From Muribaculaceae bacterium (GTDB lineage Bacteria > Bacteroidota > Bacteroidia > Bacteroidales > Muribaculaceae): a stretch of 64,000 nucleotides of DNA. Under the pieces are notes generated by a model. That model had not been told where the DNA came from, ran no database searches, and worked only from the letters and a program-made list of their open reading frames with translations. The stretch spans positions 1-64,000 of the forward strand of contig JAFYYU010000009.1 in the NCBI GenBank assembly GCA_017557425.1, written 5' to 3'. A program made the translations under genes and the position numbers. The first letter of the stretch is position 1; every line of letters begins with the position of its first letter. This document shows positions 52,222 to 61,283 of the stretch, in pieces.

Positions 52222-53040
52222 TTATCGTTGCAATTCGTAACCCATGAGCATGATTGCTGGGCCTGCTGGGATTTTTCGTGTGCGGTCTTTGGATAAGTGG
52301 CGTGCAATGCAATTGCGAAGTTGCGAGTCAAACTCTAGAATTCCATAGTCATCGCTATCGACAACCGAAATACTTATGTAGTACTGCTTATCTGCCTTCA
52401 GGATGATATTTTCACTAGGCTTGACATCAAGCTTAACCTTTCGAGATATTTTGTTGACCACTTTGTAGATCGGCTTGTTGAGGATGTTGACCCATTCACT
52501 CCCCCGCTTCTCATAAATGGAGAAACTAAGCACACAACGCTCGTGGGTACACTTTTTGATCGTGAACATGATGTCGCTGACCATCCAATCCTTCTTACTC
52601 TTGAAGGTTGGACCCCATTCAATCCAATTCTCCTGACCCTTGCCACGAAAACTGCCCGTTGGGCCTGGCAACTTTTTGCCCAAGATAGTTTTGAGTTTAT
52701 TCTTTTTGCCAATGACCACTTCACTCAATTCCACATTTTTGTCCTTGAGCTTGATGACCAAATGCTTGCCGTTGTTATAGGTAGAGTAGGGGATTATCGC
52801 CCTCTCATAAGAGACGTGGCTGATGCTCAAGTCGCTCTTGATTCCTGTGGGGATAGTGAGCGAGAATCGCCCTTCGGCATCAGCTAAAGTGCCGATGCTG
52901 TCGCCACTCAAAGCAATAGTGGCATATTCTACAGCCTCGTCATGCTCATTGATGATTCGGCCAGTGATAATTGTCTGAGCTGTGGCATTAAGCATAAAAG
53001 CCGCCACAAAAAGAACTGTCAGCAGTATTTTAACATTCAT
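52222..53040 (-). CDS. Exported protein with CarboxypepD_reg-like domain
   Basis: A 272-aa protein with a signal peptide (MNVKILLTVLFVAAFMLNATAQ). Residues about 24-95 are a carboxypeptidase-regulatory-like beta-sandwich (ITGRIINEHDEAVEYATIAL, GTLADAEGRFSL). The remaining about 170 residues show no recognised motif. Such proteins are often surface or TonB-related in Bacteroidetes, but this one has no plug or barrel. Function unknown. Confidence 0.7.
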   Translation of the reverse strand: MNVKILLTVLFVAAFMLNATAQTIITGRIINEHDEAVEYATIALSGDSIGTLADAEGRFSLTIPTGIKSDLSISHVSYERAIIPYSTYNNGKHLVIKLKDKNVELSEVVIGKKNKLKTILGKKLPGPTGSFRGKGQENWIEWGPTFKSKKDWMVSDIMFTIKKCTHERCVLSFSIYEKRGSEWVNILNKPIYKVVNKISRKVKLDVKPSENIILKADKQYYISISVVDSDDYGILEFDSQLRNCIARHLSKDRTRKIPAGPAIMLMGYELQR

Positions 53041-53068
53041 AAAATGGCTTTTTTGTGTTTGTTGGATG

Positions 53069-53076
53069 CAAAACTA
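53069..53076 (-). promoter_or_regulatory. -7 box of the CarboxypepD_reg-like gene
   Basis: Minus strand TAGTTTTG, 28 bp upstream of the start. A CTTG 20 nt further may be the -33 element. Confidence 0.45.
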
Positions 53077-53260
53077 TAATATCTCATTTATGCCTCCAAG
53101 TTTTTTTAACATAGTTAACTGCGAATTAAGACTAAATAAGACTTGGAATAAAGACCTTTGAAGCAAGCATCTTTGCGCTCTTTTGCACAAATTTTGTTAA
53201 ATATATACATTTCGGGCGATTTTTGGCCGAAAAATGATGTCTCAAGTCGCAAAGTATCAC

Positions 53261-53268
53261 TAATTTTG
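53261..53268 (+). promoter_or_regulatory. -7 box of the small membrane protein gene
   Basis: TAATTTTG, 18 bp upstream of the ATG at 53287. No good -33 element at normal spacing. The region 53041-53260 otherwise holds no gene. Confidence 0.45.
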
Positions 53269-53286
53269 CAGGTCATTTTCGCATTG

Positions 53287-53457
53287 ATGGCTACGTTACT
53301 ATTGACATTGGGTATTGTCGGTCTGGCAGTGGTACTGCTGGGCGTGAGGATATTTTTTGTGAAGGGCGGTCGTTTTCCCAACACGCATATCCATGACAAC
53401 CCCGAGATGCGTAAGCGTGGCATCAAGTGCGCTCGAGACAAGGAATTTTACAACTAA
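53287..53457 (+). CDS. Small conserved single-pass membrane protein
   Basis: A 56-aa protein. One helix (ATLLLTLGIVGLAVVLLGVRI, split here) is followed by FFVKGGRFPNTHIHDNPEMR and a short C-terminal tail with one Cys. This VKGGRFPxTHI motif recurs in small Bacteroidales proteins I recall. Function unknown. It begins 18 bp after a -7 box. A longer frame from 53158 is rejected because it runs through the promoter. Confidence 0.7.
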   Translation: MATLLLTLGIVGLAVVLLGVRIFFVKGGRFPNTHIHDNPEMRKRGIKCARDKEFYN

Positions 53458-53491
53458 TAGAAAATAGAAAAAGTCAAAAACATCGTTTGAA

Positions 53492-54196
53492 ATGAACTTC
53501 GTTAAACATTACACCAACCTTGCCATGTTTGCCGCTGTCCTGCTGATGGCTGCCACCTCCTGTAACGATAAACCCGCCGAGGCTCCGAAGGCCGGCAATG
53601 CCGTAGCTGCCGAGAACCTCAAGATCCGTTACATCGATGAGGACTCCATCATGGCCAACTACAACCTGGCCAAGGACATCAACGAGGCAATGTTGCGCCG
53701 CCAGAACCAGTTTGACGCCGCCCAGAAACAGCGTGGCAACGAGATCAGCAAGTTTGGCAACGCTATGCAGCAGAAATACCAAAATAACCAATACCTCACT
53801 GAGGAGGCTTTCAATGCCGACCAGGCCAAGTTGCAAAAGATGCAGGCTGATGCCGAGAGTTACCTGACCAGTTTGCAGCAGAGCATCCAGAACGAGCTCA
53901 ACCAGAGCCAGATCCAGTTGCTCGACTCGATTGACAACTTCATGAAGGACTATGCCAAGAAGAAAGGCTTTGACATGGTACTGCGCAAGAGCGCCACGCT
54001 CTTTATCGATGAGAAATATGACGTGACCAAGGAGGTTATCGATGGCCTGAACAAGCGCTACAACAAGGTGGGCGGCAAGGTGGCTCCGGCTCCTGCCAAG
54101 GCTCCCGAGGCTGCTCCCGCCAAGGCTGAGGCTCCCAAGTTGAGCACCGAGAAGCCTGCCACTCCTGGTCAAGTGGATCTGAAGAAGAAGGATTGA
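53492..54196 (+). CDS. OmpH/Skp-like periplasmic chaperone lipoprotein
   Basis: A 234-aa lipoprotein with the lipobox LMAATSCN (Cys near residue 24). Then come a short loop, the Skp-like N-terminal strand (IRYIDEDSIMANYN) and a long coiled coil of Gln/Asn/Lys-rich heptads (residues about 60-150), the tentacle arms. The C-terminal SANDHELD-like part (KKGFDMVLRKSATLFIDEKY) is followed by an Ala/Pro/Lys tail (PAPAKAPEAAPAKAEAPK). It is likely a holdase for outer membrane proteins. Confidence 0.85.
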   Translation: MNFVKHYTNLAMFAAVLLMAATSCNDKPAEAPKAGNAVAAENLKIRYIDEDSIMANYNLAKDINEAMLRRQNQFDAAQKQRGNEISKFGNAMQQKYQNNQYLTEEAFNADQAKLQKMQADAESYLTSLQQSIQNELNQSQIQLLDSIDNFMKDYAKKKGFDMVLRKSATLFIDEKYDVTKEVIDGLNKRYNKVGGKVAPAPAKAPEAAPAKAEAPKLSTEKPATPGQVDLKKKD

Positions 54197-54221
54197 TTTT
54201 TCATAATAATTTAAAGGTGAG

Positions 54222-54268
54222 ACTGTCTGCTGCAAAATTGTGAAATGATGTGGCAGACAGTTTTTTTA
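54222..54268 (+). terminator. Terminator of the Skp-like gene
   Basis: ACTGTCTGC pairs with GCAGACAGT around a 22-nt loop, followed by TTTTTTT. Confidence 0.8.
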
Positions 54269-54302
54269 TCAGATCATCAAGTAACAATTCAATAATACAC
54301 TA

Positions 54303-54905
54303 ATGAAGAGAATCATGCCAATTTTATCCATCGCATCAGCTATCTTGTTTGGCGCTTGCCAGAGCAGTAACAAGCCTGTCGACAATGCTGCTTCAGCTAA
54401 TGATGAGAGCCAGAAGACTACCCTCGTAGCCTATTTCTCGGCCAGCCCCGAACACATCACTGCCAAGGTCGCCAAGACGCTCGCCGAGGCTACCGATGCT
54501 GACCTGTTTGAGATCGTCCCCGAGCAGATCTATACGGTCGAGGACCTCGACTGGCACAACGAGCAGAGCCGCTCGACCATCGAGATGAAGAAGGACAGCA
54601 CCGCACGTCCCGCTGTGGCCAGCAAGGTCGAGAACATGGGCCAGTACACGACCATCTATGTGGGTTTCCCCATTTGGTGGTACACCGCTCCCCGCATCGT
54701 CAACACCTTCCTGGAGCAATATGACCTCACGGGCAAGACCATCATCCCGTTTGCCACTTCGGGCGGCAGCGGCATGGGCAAGAGTGGCGAAGACCTGAAA
54801 AAGGCCAGCGCCCCCAATGCCAACTGGATCCTCCCCGGCAAGGTCCTCAACGGCAATCCTCCTGTGGACAGCCTCAAGGTCTGGATCGAGACCCTTGGAC
54901 TTTAA
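54303..54905 (+). CDS. Flavodoxin-family lipoprotein
   Basis: A 200-aa lipoprotein (lipobox LFGACQ, Cys near residue 19) with a flavodoxin-like fold. It has LVAYFSASPEHITAKVAK (phosphate loop), VGFPIWWYTAPRIVNTFLEQ and TSGGSGMGKSGEDL for the flavin. The Flavodoxin_4 group of bacterial NAD(P)H-dependent quinone or nitro reductases has this set. Electron partners are unknown. Confidence 0.82.
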   Translation: MKRIMPILSIASAILFGACQSSNKPVDNAASANDESQKTTLVAYFSASPEHITAKVAKTLAEATDADLFEIVPEQIYTVEDLDWHNEQSRSTIEMKKDSTARPAVASKVENMGQYTTIYVGFPIWWYTAPRIVNTFLEQYDLTGKTIIPFATSGGSGMGKSGEDLKKASAPNANWILPGKVLNGNPPVDSLKVWIETLGL

Positions 54906-54924
54906 TTGACTGTAGAGTAAGAAT

Positions 54925-54964
54925 TAAAAAAGCGGGCAGCTCGATTGGGCTGCCCGCTTTTTTA
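54925..54964. terminator. Bidirectional terminator
   Basis: AAAAAGCGGGCAGC pairs with GCTGCCCGCTTTTT around an 8-nt loop, with A and T tracts on either side. Between the flavodoxin gene and nqrF. Confidence 0.88.
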
Positions 54965-54982
54965 TGGTTCCGGATATCCGGA

Positions 54983-56269
54983 TTACCCGAAGTTGTCGTA
55001 GTGGATTGACGAGGGATCGACGCCCAGGGAGTCGAGCACCTCGTTTACGGTCTGGCTCATCATGGCGGGACCGCACATGTAGTACTCGCAGTCCTCGGGA
55101 GCCTCGTGCTGCCCCAGATAAGTGTCTCGCATCACGGGAGCGACAAAACCTGCGGTATACTTCACGCCAGCCTCGTCGGCAACGGGGTCGGGACGGTCCA
55201 GTGCCAGATGGAAGTGGAAATTGGGGAAGTCCTTCTCCAACTGCAGGAAGTCCTCGAGGTAGAAGACCTCACTCAGCGAGCGTGCGCCGTAGAAGTAGTG
55301 CATCTCGCGGTCACGCGTGTTGAGCGTGCGAGTCATGTGCAGAATCTGTGCACGCAGGGGAGCCATACCGGCGCCACCGCCCACCCAGATCATCTCCTTC
55401 TTGCTGTCGAAGATGGGGTGGAAGTCGCCATAGGGGCCGCTCATGATGACCTTGTCACCGGGCTTGAGCGTAAAGATGTAGCTTGAAGCGATACCGGGCA
55501 TCACGTCCATGAAACCAGTTGCGGGTTTGGGTTTGAAGGGCGGGGTAGCGATGCGCACGGTGAGCATGAAACGGTCACCCTCGGCGGGATAGTTCGCCAT
55601 CGAGTAGGCGCGCACGGTAGCCTCGTCGTTGCGGCACTTGAGGTCAAACAGGCCGAATTTCTCCCAAGTGGGCAGGTATTCGCCCAGCGACTCCTTGTCG
55701 ATGTCCACATTGTAGTCCATCTCATACTCGGGAATCCTGATCTGTGCATAGCTGCCAGGGATGAAGTCCATGTGCTCGCCCGGGGGCAGTGCCACGATAA
55801 ATTCCTTGATAAACGAGGACACGAGCTTGTTGCTCACAACGGTGCATTCATATTCCTTGACCGACAGCACGCTGTCAGGCACCTGGATCGACATGTTGTC
55901 CTTGACCTTGACCTGGCAGCCCAGGCGCCAGTGGTCCAGCTGCTCCTTGCGGGAGAAGTGGCCCACCTCGGTGGGCAGGATTTGTCCGCCGCCTTCCACA
56001 ACTTGTACCTTGCACTGTCCGCAGCTGCCCTTGCCGCCGCATGCGCTCGACAGCATCACGCCGTTCTCGTGCAGGCTGTTCAGCAGGGTGTTGCCGCTGT
56101 TCACTTCCAGTTCCTTGGTTCCGTTGTTGATGTTGATTTTCACTTTGCCCGACGGCACGAGGTAGTGCTTGGCGACGAGCAGCAGGATAACGAGCAAAAG
56201 GGTGAGCACAAGGAACACCAGTGCGCTCGCCAATACCGTGGTTGAAATGCTAGTTGATATCAGTATCAT
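54983..56269 (-). CDS. nqrF: Na+-translocating NADH:quinone reductase subunit F
   Basis: The NADH-oxidising subunit of the sodium pump; 428 aa. It has one N-terminal TM helix (residues about 10-33), a [2Fe-2S] ferredoxin domain with SACGGKGSCGQCKV and LGCQV, then the FNR domain (RAYSMANYPAEG for FAD, GGGAGMAPLRAQI for NADH). Last gene of the nqrABCDEF operon, 16 bp after nqrE. Confidence 0.97.
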   Translation of the reverse strand: MILISTSISTTVLASALVFLVLTLLLVILLLVAKHYLVPSGKVKININNGTKELEVNSGNTLLNSLHENGVMLSSACGGKGSCGQCKVQVVEGGGQILPTEVGHFSRKEQLDHWRLGCQVKVKDNMSIQVPDSVLSVKEYECTVVSNKLVSSFIKEFIVALPPGEHMDFIPGSYAQIRIPEYEMDYNVDIDKESLGEYLPTWEKFGLFDLKCRNDEATVRAYSMANYPAEGDRFMLTVRIATPPFKPKPATGFMDVMPGIASSYIFTLKPGDKVIMSGPYGDFHPIFDSKKEMIWVGGGAGMAPLRAQILHMTRTLNTRDREMHYFYGARSLSEVFYLEDFLQLEKDFPNFHFHLALDRPDPVADEAGVKYTAGFVAPVMRDTYLGQHEAPEDCEYYMCGPAMMSQTVNEVLDSLGVDPSSIHYDNFG

Positions 56270-56285
56270 AGTGTTGTCTCCTCCT

Positions 56286-56903
56286 TTATCCTAATCTAAT
56301 GCCCAGGAAACTCATGAAGGCGATGCCCATGAGACCAGTAATGATGAATGCGATGCCCACGCCGCGCAGGGGCTTGGGAATGTCACTGTAGGCGAGTTTT
56401 TCGCGGATGGCAGCGATGCCCACGATGGCCAGCAGCCAGCCGATGCCCGAGCCAGCGCCATAGACGCATGCAGTCCACGCCGAACCGAAGTCACGTTGCT
56501 GCATGAACAGCGACGCACCCAGGATGGCGCAGTTGACAGCGATGAGTGGCAGGAAAATGCCCAGCGAAGCATAGAGCGAGGGCGAGAATTTCTCCACCGC
56601 CATCTCGACCAGCTGTGTGGCCGATGCGATAACGGCGATGAACAGGATCAGGCCCAAGAAGCTCAGGTCGACGCCTGCCAGGGCGGGGCTGAGCCACGTG
56701 AGGGCGCCCTCTTGCAGGACGTACTTGTTGAGCAGGTAGTTGATGGGCAGCGTCACCACCAGCATGAAGGTGACCGCGATGCCCAGGCCCAGAGCCGTCT
56801 TCACATTCTTGGAAACTGCCAGGAACGAGCACATGCCCAGGAAGTAGGCAAATATCATGTTGTCGATGAAGATCGACTTGATAAACAGATTAAGTTCTTC
56901 CAT
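56286..56903 (-). CDS. nqrE: Na+-translocating NADH:quinone reductase subunit E
   Basis: A 205-aa membrane subunit with six helices (LFIKSIFIDNMIFAYFLGMC, etc.) that pairs with NqrD in an inverted pseudo-symmetry. It carries the short conserved iron-binding Cys region (LGMCSFLAV and VNCAILGASLF). 34 bp downstream of nqrD. Confidence 0.97.
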   Translation of the reverse strand: MEELNLFIKSIFIDNMIFAYFLGMCSFLAVSKNVKTALGLGIAVTFMLVVTLPINYLLNKYVLQEGALTWLSPALAGVDLSFLGLILFIAVIASATQLVEMAVEKFSPSLYASLGIFLPLIAVNCAILGASLFMQQRDFGSAWTACVYGAGSGIGWLLAIVGIAAIREKLAYSDIPKPLRGVGIAFIITGLMGIAFMSFLGIRLG

Positions 56904-56937
56904 TGTCTTTCTTGTCTTTAATGGTTAAACATGCCCG

Positions 56938-57561
56938 TTAGTTCTCTTGCAGCTCCTTGTTGTGTGCTCGGTGGAACCAGATGATGCAGCCCACGGTGAT
57001 CAGCGCCATCGGGGCCAAAATCATCAGGCCGTTGTTCTCATAGCCGTGGTCGTAGCACCACTGCGGCACCACCTGGTAACCGAACAGCTTGCCCGATCCC
57101 AGCAGCTCGCGGAAGAAGGCCACAATCAGCAGGACGATGGTGTAGCCCAGGCCGTTGCCGATGCCGTCGAGGAACGACGGCCAGGGACTGTTGTGCATCG
57201 CGAAGGCCTCCAAGCGGCCCATGAGGATGCAGTTGGTGATGATCAGGCCGATGAACACCGACAGCTGCTTGCTCACGTCATAATTGTAGGCGATGAGGAT
57301 CTGTTGCACAATGATAACCAGCGTGGCGACCACCACCAGCTGCACGATGATGCGAATGTTGGTGGGGATGGTCTTGCGCAGGAACGAAATGATCACGTTG
57401 CTGAATGCCAGCACGCAAATCACCGAGATGCCCATCACGATGGCGGGCTCCAGACTGGCGGTGACGGCAAGCGCGGAGCAGATACCCAGAATCTGCACCA
57501 AGACGGGATTGTCCTTGGACAGCGGGTTGAATAATGCTTCTTTGTTTTTCTTGGATAACAT
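56938..57561 (-). CDS. nqrD: Na+-translocating NADH:quinone reductase subunit D
   Basis: A 207-aa membrane subunit homologous to NqrE/RnfA. Six predicted helices and Cys residues in the conserved places (LGICSALAVT, TNCILMGRLEAFA). 14 bp after nqrC. Confidence 0.97.
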   Translation of the reverse strand: MLSKKNKEALFNPLSKDNPVLVQILGICSALAVTASLEPAIVMGISVICVLAFSNVIISFLRKTIPTNIRIIVQLVVVATLVIIVQQILIAYNYDVSKQLSVFIGLIITNCILMGRLEAFAMHNSPWPSFLDGIGNGLGYTIVLLIVAFFRELLGSGKLFGYQVVPQWCYDHGYENNGLMILAPMALITVGCIIWFHRAHNKELQEN

Positions 57562-57575
57562 AATCGTGAATGGGT

Positions 57576-58334
57576 TTATTCGGGTTGATTATTGTTGATT
57601 TCACTCTCGGGGACGACAGCTGGGGTATTGCTTTGCAACTTCATGAGGAACGCCTTGTAGGGGGCAAGGCAGTCTTCCAGCATGGCGCTCACGCCCAGGC
57701 TGGTGATGGTGGCGCCTGTCAAGGCGTCAACCACTTCGGCTCCTGTCGTTGACTTCAGGCCCTTCTTGAGCACTACCACGCCCTTGTACTCGCCCTCCTG
57801 GAACAAGTGCTTGTCCACGAACTCGTCCTGGAAGTCCTTGTCGGCGATGCGGGCTCCCAAACCCGGCGTCTCGCCCTCATGCGAGAAGTTGGCGCCGTAA
57901 ATGGTGTTGCCGTCGTCGTTCACGGCGACATAGCCCCAGATGGGTCCCCACAGGCCGGCTCCGTACATGGGCAGCACATACTTGATGCTGCCGTCGTCCA
58001 TCTTGCACTTCATTACGGGTAACTGGCGGTCGTCCAGCTTCACGTTCTTTTTCATGTCCACGTCAAAGGCCACGTTCTGGGCGCTGTCCACAACATTGCC
58101 GTCGCGGTCCACCAGCAGATCTTGTATGATGTACTTTTCGTAGGTCTCCTTGACTTTACTGTCATCGGGGGCGGCAATGTGCAGCGCGCTCAGGATCTGC
58201 TTGCGCGTGTCGTTGGCGATATTCTCGTTCTGCTTGGGCTTGAGCGCCATGTAGATGAGCGCCAGCAGTGAGCCCACGAGCAGGACCATCACGGCGGCAT
58301 ACAGGATCTGATAAGTATTACTGTTCTTGTTCAT
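57576..58334 (-). CDS. nqrC: Na+-translocating NADH:quinone reductase subunit C
   Basis: A 252-aa subunit with one N-terminal TM helix (residues about 10-30) and a periplasmic flavin domain. The covalent FMN motif (S/T)GATxxT is present as LTGATITSLG. The family's GWGLWGPI-type loop appears as AGLWGPIWGY. 14 bp after nqrB. Confidence 0.97.
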   Translation of the reverse strand: MNKNSNTYQILYAAVMVLLVGSLLALIYMALKPKQNENIANDTRKQILSALHIAAPDDSKVKETYEKYIIQDLLVDRDGNVVDSAQNVAFDVDMKKNVKLDDRQLPVMKCKMDDGSIKYVLPMYGAGLWGPIWGYVAVNDDGNTIYGANFSHEGETPGLGARIADKDFQDEFVDKHLFQEGEYKGVVVLKKGLKSTTGAEVVDALTGATITSLGVSAMLEDCLAPYKAFLMKLQSNTPAVVPESEINNNQPE

Positions 58335-58348
58335 TGCTTATCCCTCCT

Positions 58349-59557
58349 TTATTGTTTGATAGCGGCACGACGGGCGCGACGCTTGATGTTAAACGATACC
58401 ACGCAGTGGTCGATGAGCGGTGCAAAGGCGTTCATCAGCAGGATGGCAAGCATCATGCCCTCGGGGTAACCACTGTTGTAAACACGTATCAGGATGGCAA
58501 AGATGCCGATCAGCAGACCGTAGATGTACTGGCCCACCTTGGTCCTCGCACCCGTTACGGGGTCGGTAGCCATGAACACGGCACCAAAGGCGAAGCCGCC
58601 CAGGCACAGCTGTGTCACGGGGTCGAGCAGAGAAGCAGGATAGACGGTGCTGGGTAACGCGTGCACCAGGGCTGCCATACCCAGGCCGCCGACGAATACC
58701 GAACACATGATCCTCCACGAGGCAATGCCGGTCAACAGCAGGATGGCGGCGCCGATGAGGATGGCAATCATCGATGTCTCGCCCGGCGAACCCGGGATGA
58801 GGCCGATGAACGCATCCATGCAGCTGATGGGCTCGCCCAGGACGTTGGTCATCTGCAGCTGGTCGCCCACGGTGGTAGCCACCTGGCCCAGCGGTGTGGC
58901 GCCCGTGAAGGCGTCAGTCACCGTGCCACCTCCCATTCCCAGGGCGCTGTCAATCTTGACAAAGGCCTCGTCACCGCTCATGCGGGACGGGTAGGAGAAG
59001 AAGAGGAACGCGCGGGTGATGAGCGCGACGTTGAAAATGTTCATGCCTGTGCCGCCAAAGATCTCCTTGGCGAAGATCACGGCAAACGCCGTGGCAACAG
59101 CGGTCATCCACAGCGGCGTATTGATGGGGACAATCAGGGGGATGAGGATACCCGTTACCAGGAAACCCTCCTGAATCTCCTTGTGATGTATCTGTGCGCA
59201 GATAAACTCGATGCCCAGACCCACGGCATAACTCACCACGATGACCGGCAGCAGTGCCAGCAGGCCGTAGAGGAACATCGTGAACCACCCCGTGGTGGAC
59301 TGGCCGATGGCCAGGTAATGCTGGTAGCCGATATTGTACATGCCAAACAGCAATGCGGGTACCAGAGCGGCGACCACGGTGATCATGGTGCGCTTGAGGT
59401 CGTTGCCGTCATGGATGTGGACGCCCGACCGCGATGTGGTGTTGGGCGTGAACAAGAAGGTCTTCATGCCGTCAAAGACCGACTCCAGCTTGGCCAGCTT
59501 GCCGCCAGGACGGAACGAGGGCTCAATCTTGTTCATTAAATTCCTTAATGCTTTCAT
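58349..59557 (-). CDS. nqrB: Na+-translocating NADH:quinone reductase subunit B
   Basis: A 402-aa membrane subunit, about ten helices, the sodium-channel core. The covalent FMN motif is FTGATPLGQV. EIFGGTGMNIFNVAL and LIPGSPGETS are family-typical loops. 51 bp downstream of nqrA. Confidence 0.97.
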   Translation of the reverse strand: MKALRNLMNKIEPSFRPGGKLAKLESVFDGMKTFLFTPNTTSRSGVHIHDGNDLKRTMITVVAALVPALLFGMYNIGYQHYLAIGQSTTGWFTMFLYGLLALLPVIVVSYAVGLGIEFICAQIHHKEIQEGFLVTGILIPLIVPINTPLWMTAVATAFAVIFAKEIFGGTGMNIFNVALITRAFLFFSYPSRMSGDEAFVKIDSALGMGGGTVTDAFTGATPLGQVATTVGDQLQMTNVLGEPISCMDAFIGLIPGSPGETSMIAILIGAAILLLTGIASWRIMCSVFVGGLGMAALVHALPSTVYPASLLDPVTQLCLGGFAFGAVFMATDPVTGARTKVGQYIYGLLIGIFAILIRVYNSGYPEGMMLAILLMNAFAPLIDHCVVSFNIKRRARRAAIKQ

Positions 59558-59608
59558 TTCAATAGTATTGTTGAATAGCGATTATTGTTGTCTTTAAAAC
59601 TATGTGTG

Positions 59609-60934
59609 TCACGACATCTCGGCACGAAGTTTGTCCAGGCCTTCGCGTACGATGCGCTGCAGTTCCAGTTTGCTGGTGTCGGCAAACTCGGCCAGTGCGA
59701 AGTCTTCGGGTGCTACCTCATAGATGCCCAACTGCTCCATCTTGTCGATATCGCCGCTGATGATGGCCTTGATGAGGAATTCGCTGTAGATGTCCATCGG
59801 CAGCATCGCGTCATACTCGCCCGTGCGCACGATGGCCCGCTCGCCGCCCTTGATGCGGCTGTCCAGACTGACGGGTTTCTTCAGTCCCCGCAGCCATGTG
59901 GTAAACGTGCGGTAGATTGAGAAACGGTTGGGGTTGATTGATGCCCATCCCATGAACTCGTCGGGCTTGCTGTTCTCGGGGATGATGGTGACGTGGCGGT
60001 AGGGAGCCCGCAACCATCCTTCCTTCTCGACTTTCACGCCCGTGAGCACGTTGCCGCTGATGATGCGGCTAGCGGCCACATTGGTGAGTTCGTTCTTGAG
60101 GACGGTTTCCAGGTCGGCGCCCATGACCGTTTTGACGTAACGGGGCTCTTGCACCATTTCGCCATCGATGGCGACCACGGTGTCGTGGCTTACTGTGCCG
60201 GTTGTGAACAGTTCGCCGATGCGGGCTAAGGTCACGATGTCAAGGGTCCAAACCACATCACCCTTGTTGACAGGTGCGATGTTGGCGGCCTGAACGCCGG
60301 CGTTGCCGGCGGGGTGGGGGCCGTCAAAGGTGGTCACCACTGCACCAGGAGCGTCGATGCTTTGTCCCTTGCGGACGCCGATGTAAACCTTGCCGTCGGT
60401 CAATCCGCCCAATACCTCAATGCCCTTGCTGATGTACTGCCGCTTATCGCCCAGCACGACGTCCAGGTCAGGAGCCAGCGGGGCAGAGTCAAATGCGGTG
60501 ACAAACACGTCGCGTGGACGAACACTGGTCGAGGGTACCACGTCATAGGGGCGTTGCCTCATCATCACCCACAGGCCCGATGCCACCAGCGTCTCGAGCG
60601 CATTGCCGCCCAGGTTGTGCTTCACTACCTGGCGGTCGTCTGCGGGCGCGATGATAATGGCGTCGATGTGACGGCGCTCGCCGCGGCGCACTTCCTTGAC
60701 CGTGCCGCTCACGGGCGACACGACCTTGATGGCCTCATCGTTCTTGTCGTGATAGAGGGGCTCACCGGCTGTGACATGCTCACCTTCTTTCTTTTCCATG
60801 CGGGGAATCACCCCGTGGAAGTCGTCGGGAACGACAGCAACACTGCGGGCTGGCGATGTGAAGGCGATCTCGTCGCCCTGTATTGCGCCCACCAGGTTGA
60901 TGTCAAAACCCTTATTGAGTCTAACAATTGCCAT
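59609..60934 (-). CDS. nqrA: Na+-translocating NADH:quinone reductase subunit A
   Basis: The soluble quinone-site subunit; 441 aa from ATG 60934 (MAIVRLNKGFDI). It has the RnfC-like barrel-sandwich hybrid motif PLYHDKNDEAIKVVSPVSG and the family sequence GPHPAGNAGVQ. The C-terminal region FLIKAIISGDIDKMEQLGIY is diagnostic. First gene of the operon. A longer frame beginning at 60991 is rejected because it overlaps the promoter. Confidence 0.97.
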   Translation of the reverse strand: MAIVRLNKGFDINLVGAIQGDEIAFTSPARSVAVVPDDFHGVIPRMEKKEGEHVTAGEPLYHDKNDEAIKVVSPVSGTVKEVRRGERRHIDAIIIAPADDRQVVKHNLGGNALETLVASGLWVMMRQRPYDVVPSTSVRPRDVFVTAFDSAPLAPDLDVVLGDKRQYISKGIEVLGGLTDGKVYIGVRKGQSIDAPGAVVTTFDGPHPAGNAGVQAANIAPVNKGDVVWTLDIVTLARIGELFTTGTVSHDTVVAIDGEMVQEPRYVKTVMGADLETVLKNELTNVAASRIISGNVLTGVKVEKEGWLRAPYRHVTIIPENSKPDEFMGWASINPNRFSIYRTFTTWLRGLKKPVSLDSRIKGGERAIVRTGEYDAMLPMDIYSEFLIKAIISGDIDKMEQLGIYEVAPEDFALAEFADTSKLELQRIVREGLDKLRAEMS

Positions 60935-61283
60935 GTAAACTAGTATTTGGTGATTATATTTATTATTATTAATGTGTGTGCAAAGATACAAAAAAGAATT
61001 GAATTAGGCCGACAGTGGGTTGTTGTTAATAAAAAAAGATGAAAAAAAATCACTTGAAATGCGGTGTTTTCAAATATTTGTGATACATTTGCGTTAATTT
61101 TTTAGGCAAAATGGCTTCTTGGAGAGCGTCCAGAGTGCTTATTTGTCGCAAAAGTTGTTGTGTGACAGTTGCTTGCGTCATTTGCGCGCTGTCAATGAAT
61201 CACACGTTTTAACGAGACTTAAACATAACTTTAATAACTAAATTATAAATTTTATTAATTCATTTTTTAAACTAATTTAAATT
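60935..61283. promoter_or_regulatory. Divergent promoter region between nqr and exb operons
   Basis: A 349-bp A/T-rich gap with no gene. A minus-strand TATCTTTG at 60981-60988 probably serves nqrA. A plus-strand TACATTTG at 61084-61091 probably serves exbB, leaving a leader of about 185 nt. Neither has an obvious -33 TTTG at the normal spacing. No operator palindrome was recognised. Confidence 0.5.

Noticed and set aside
52060-52296. Plus-strand 78-codon frame between pepD and the CarboxypepD_reg-like gene
   Set aside because: No motif and overlaps the end of the minus-strand gene; the gap 52049-52221 otherwise shows nothing.
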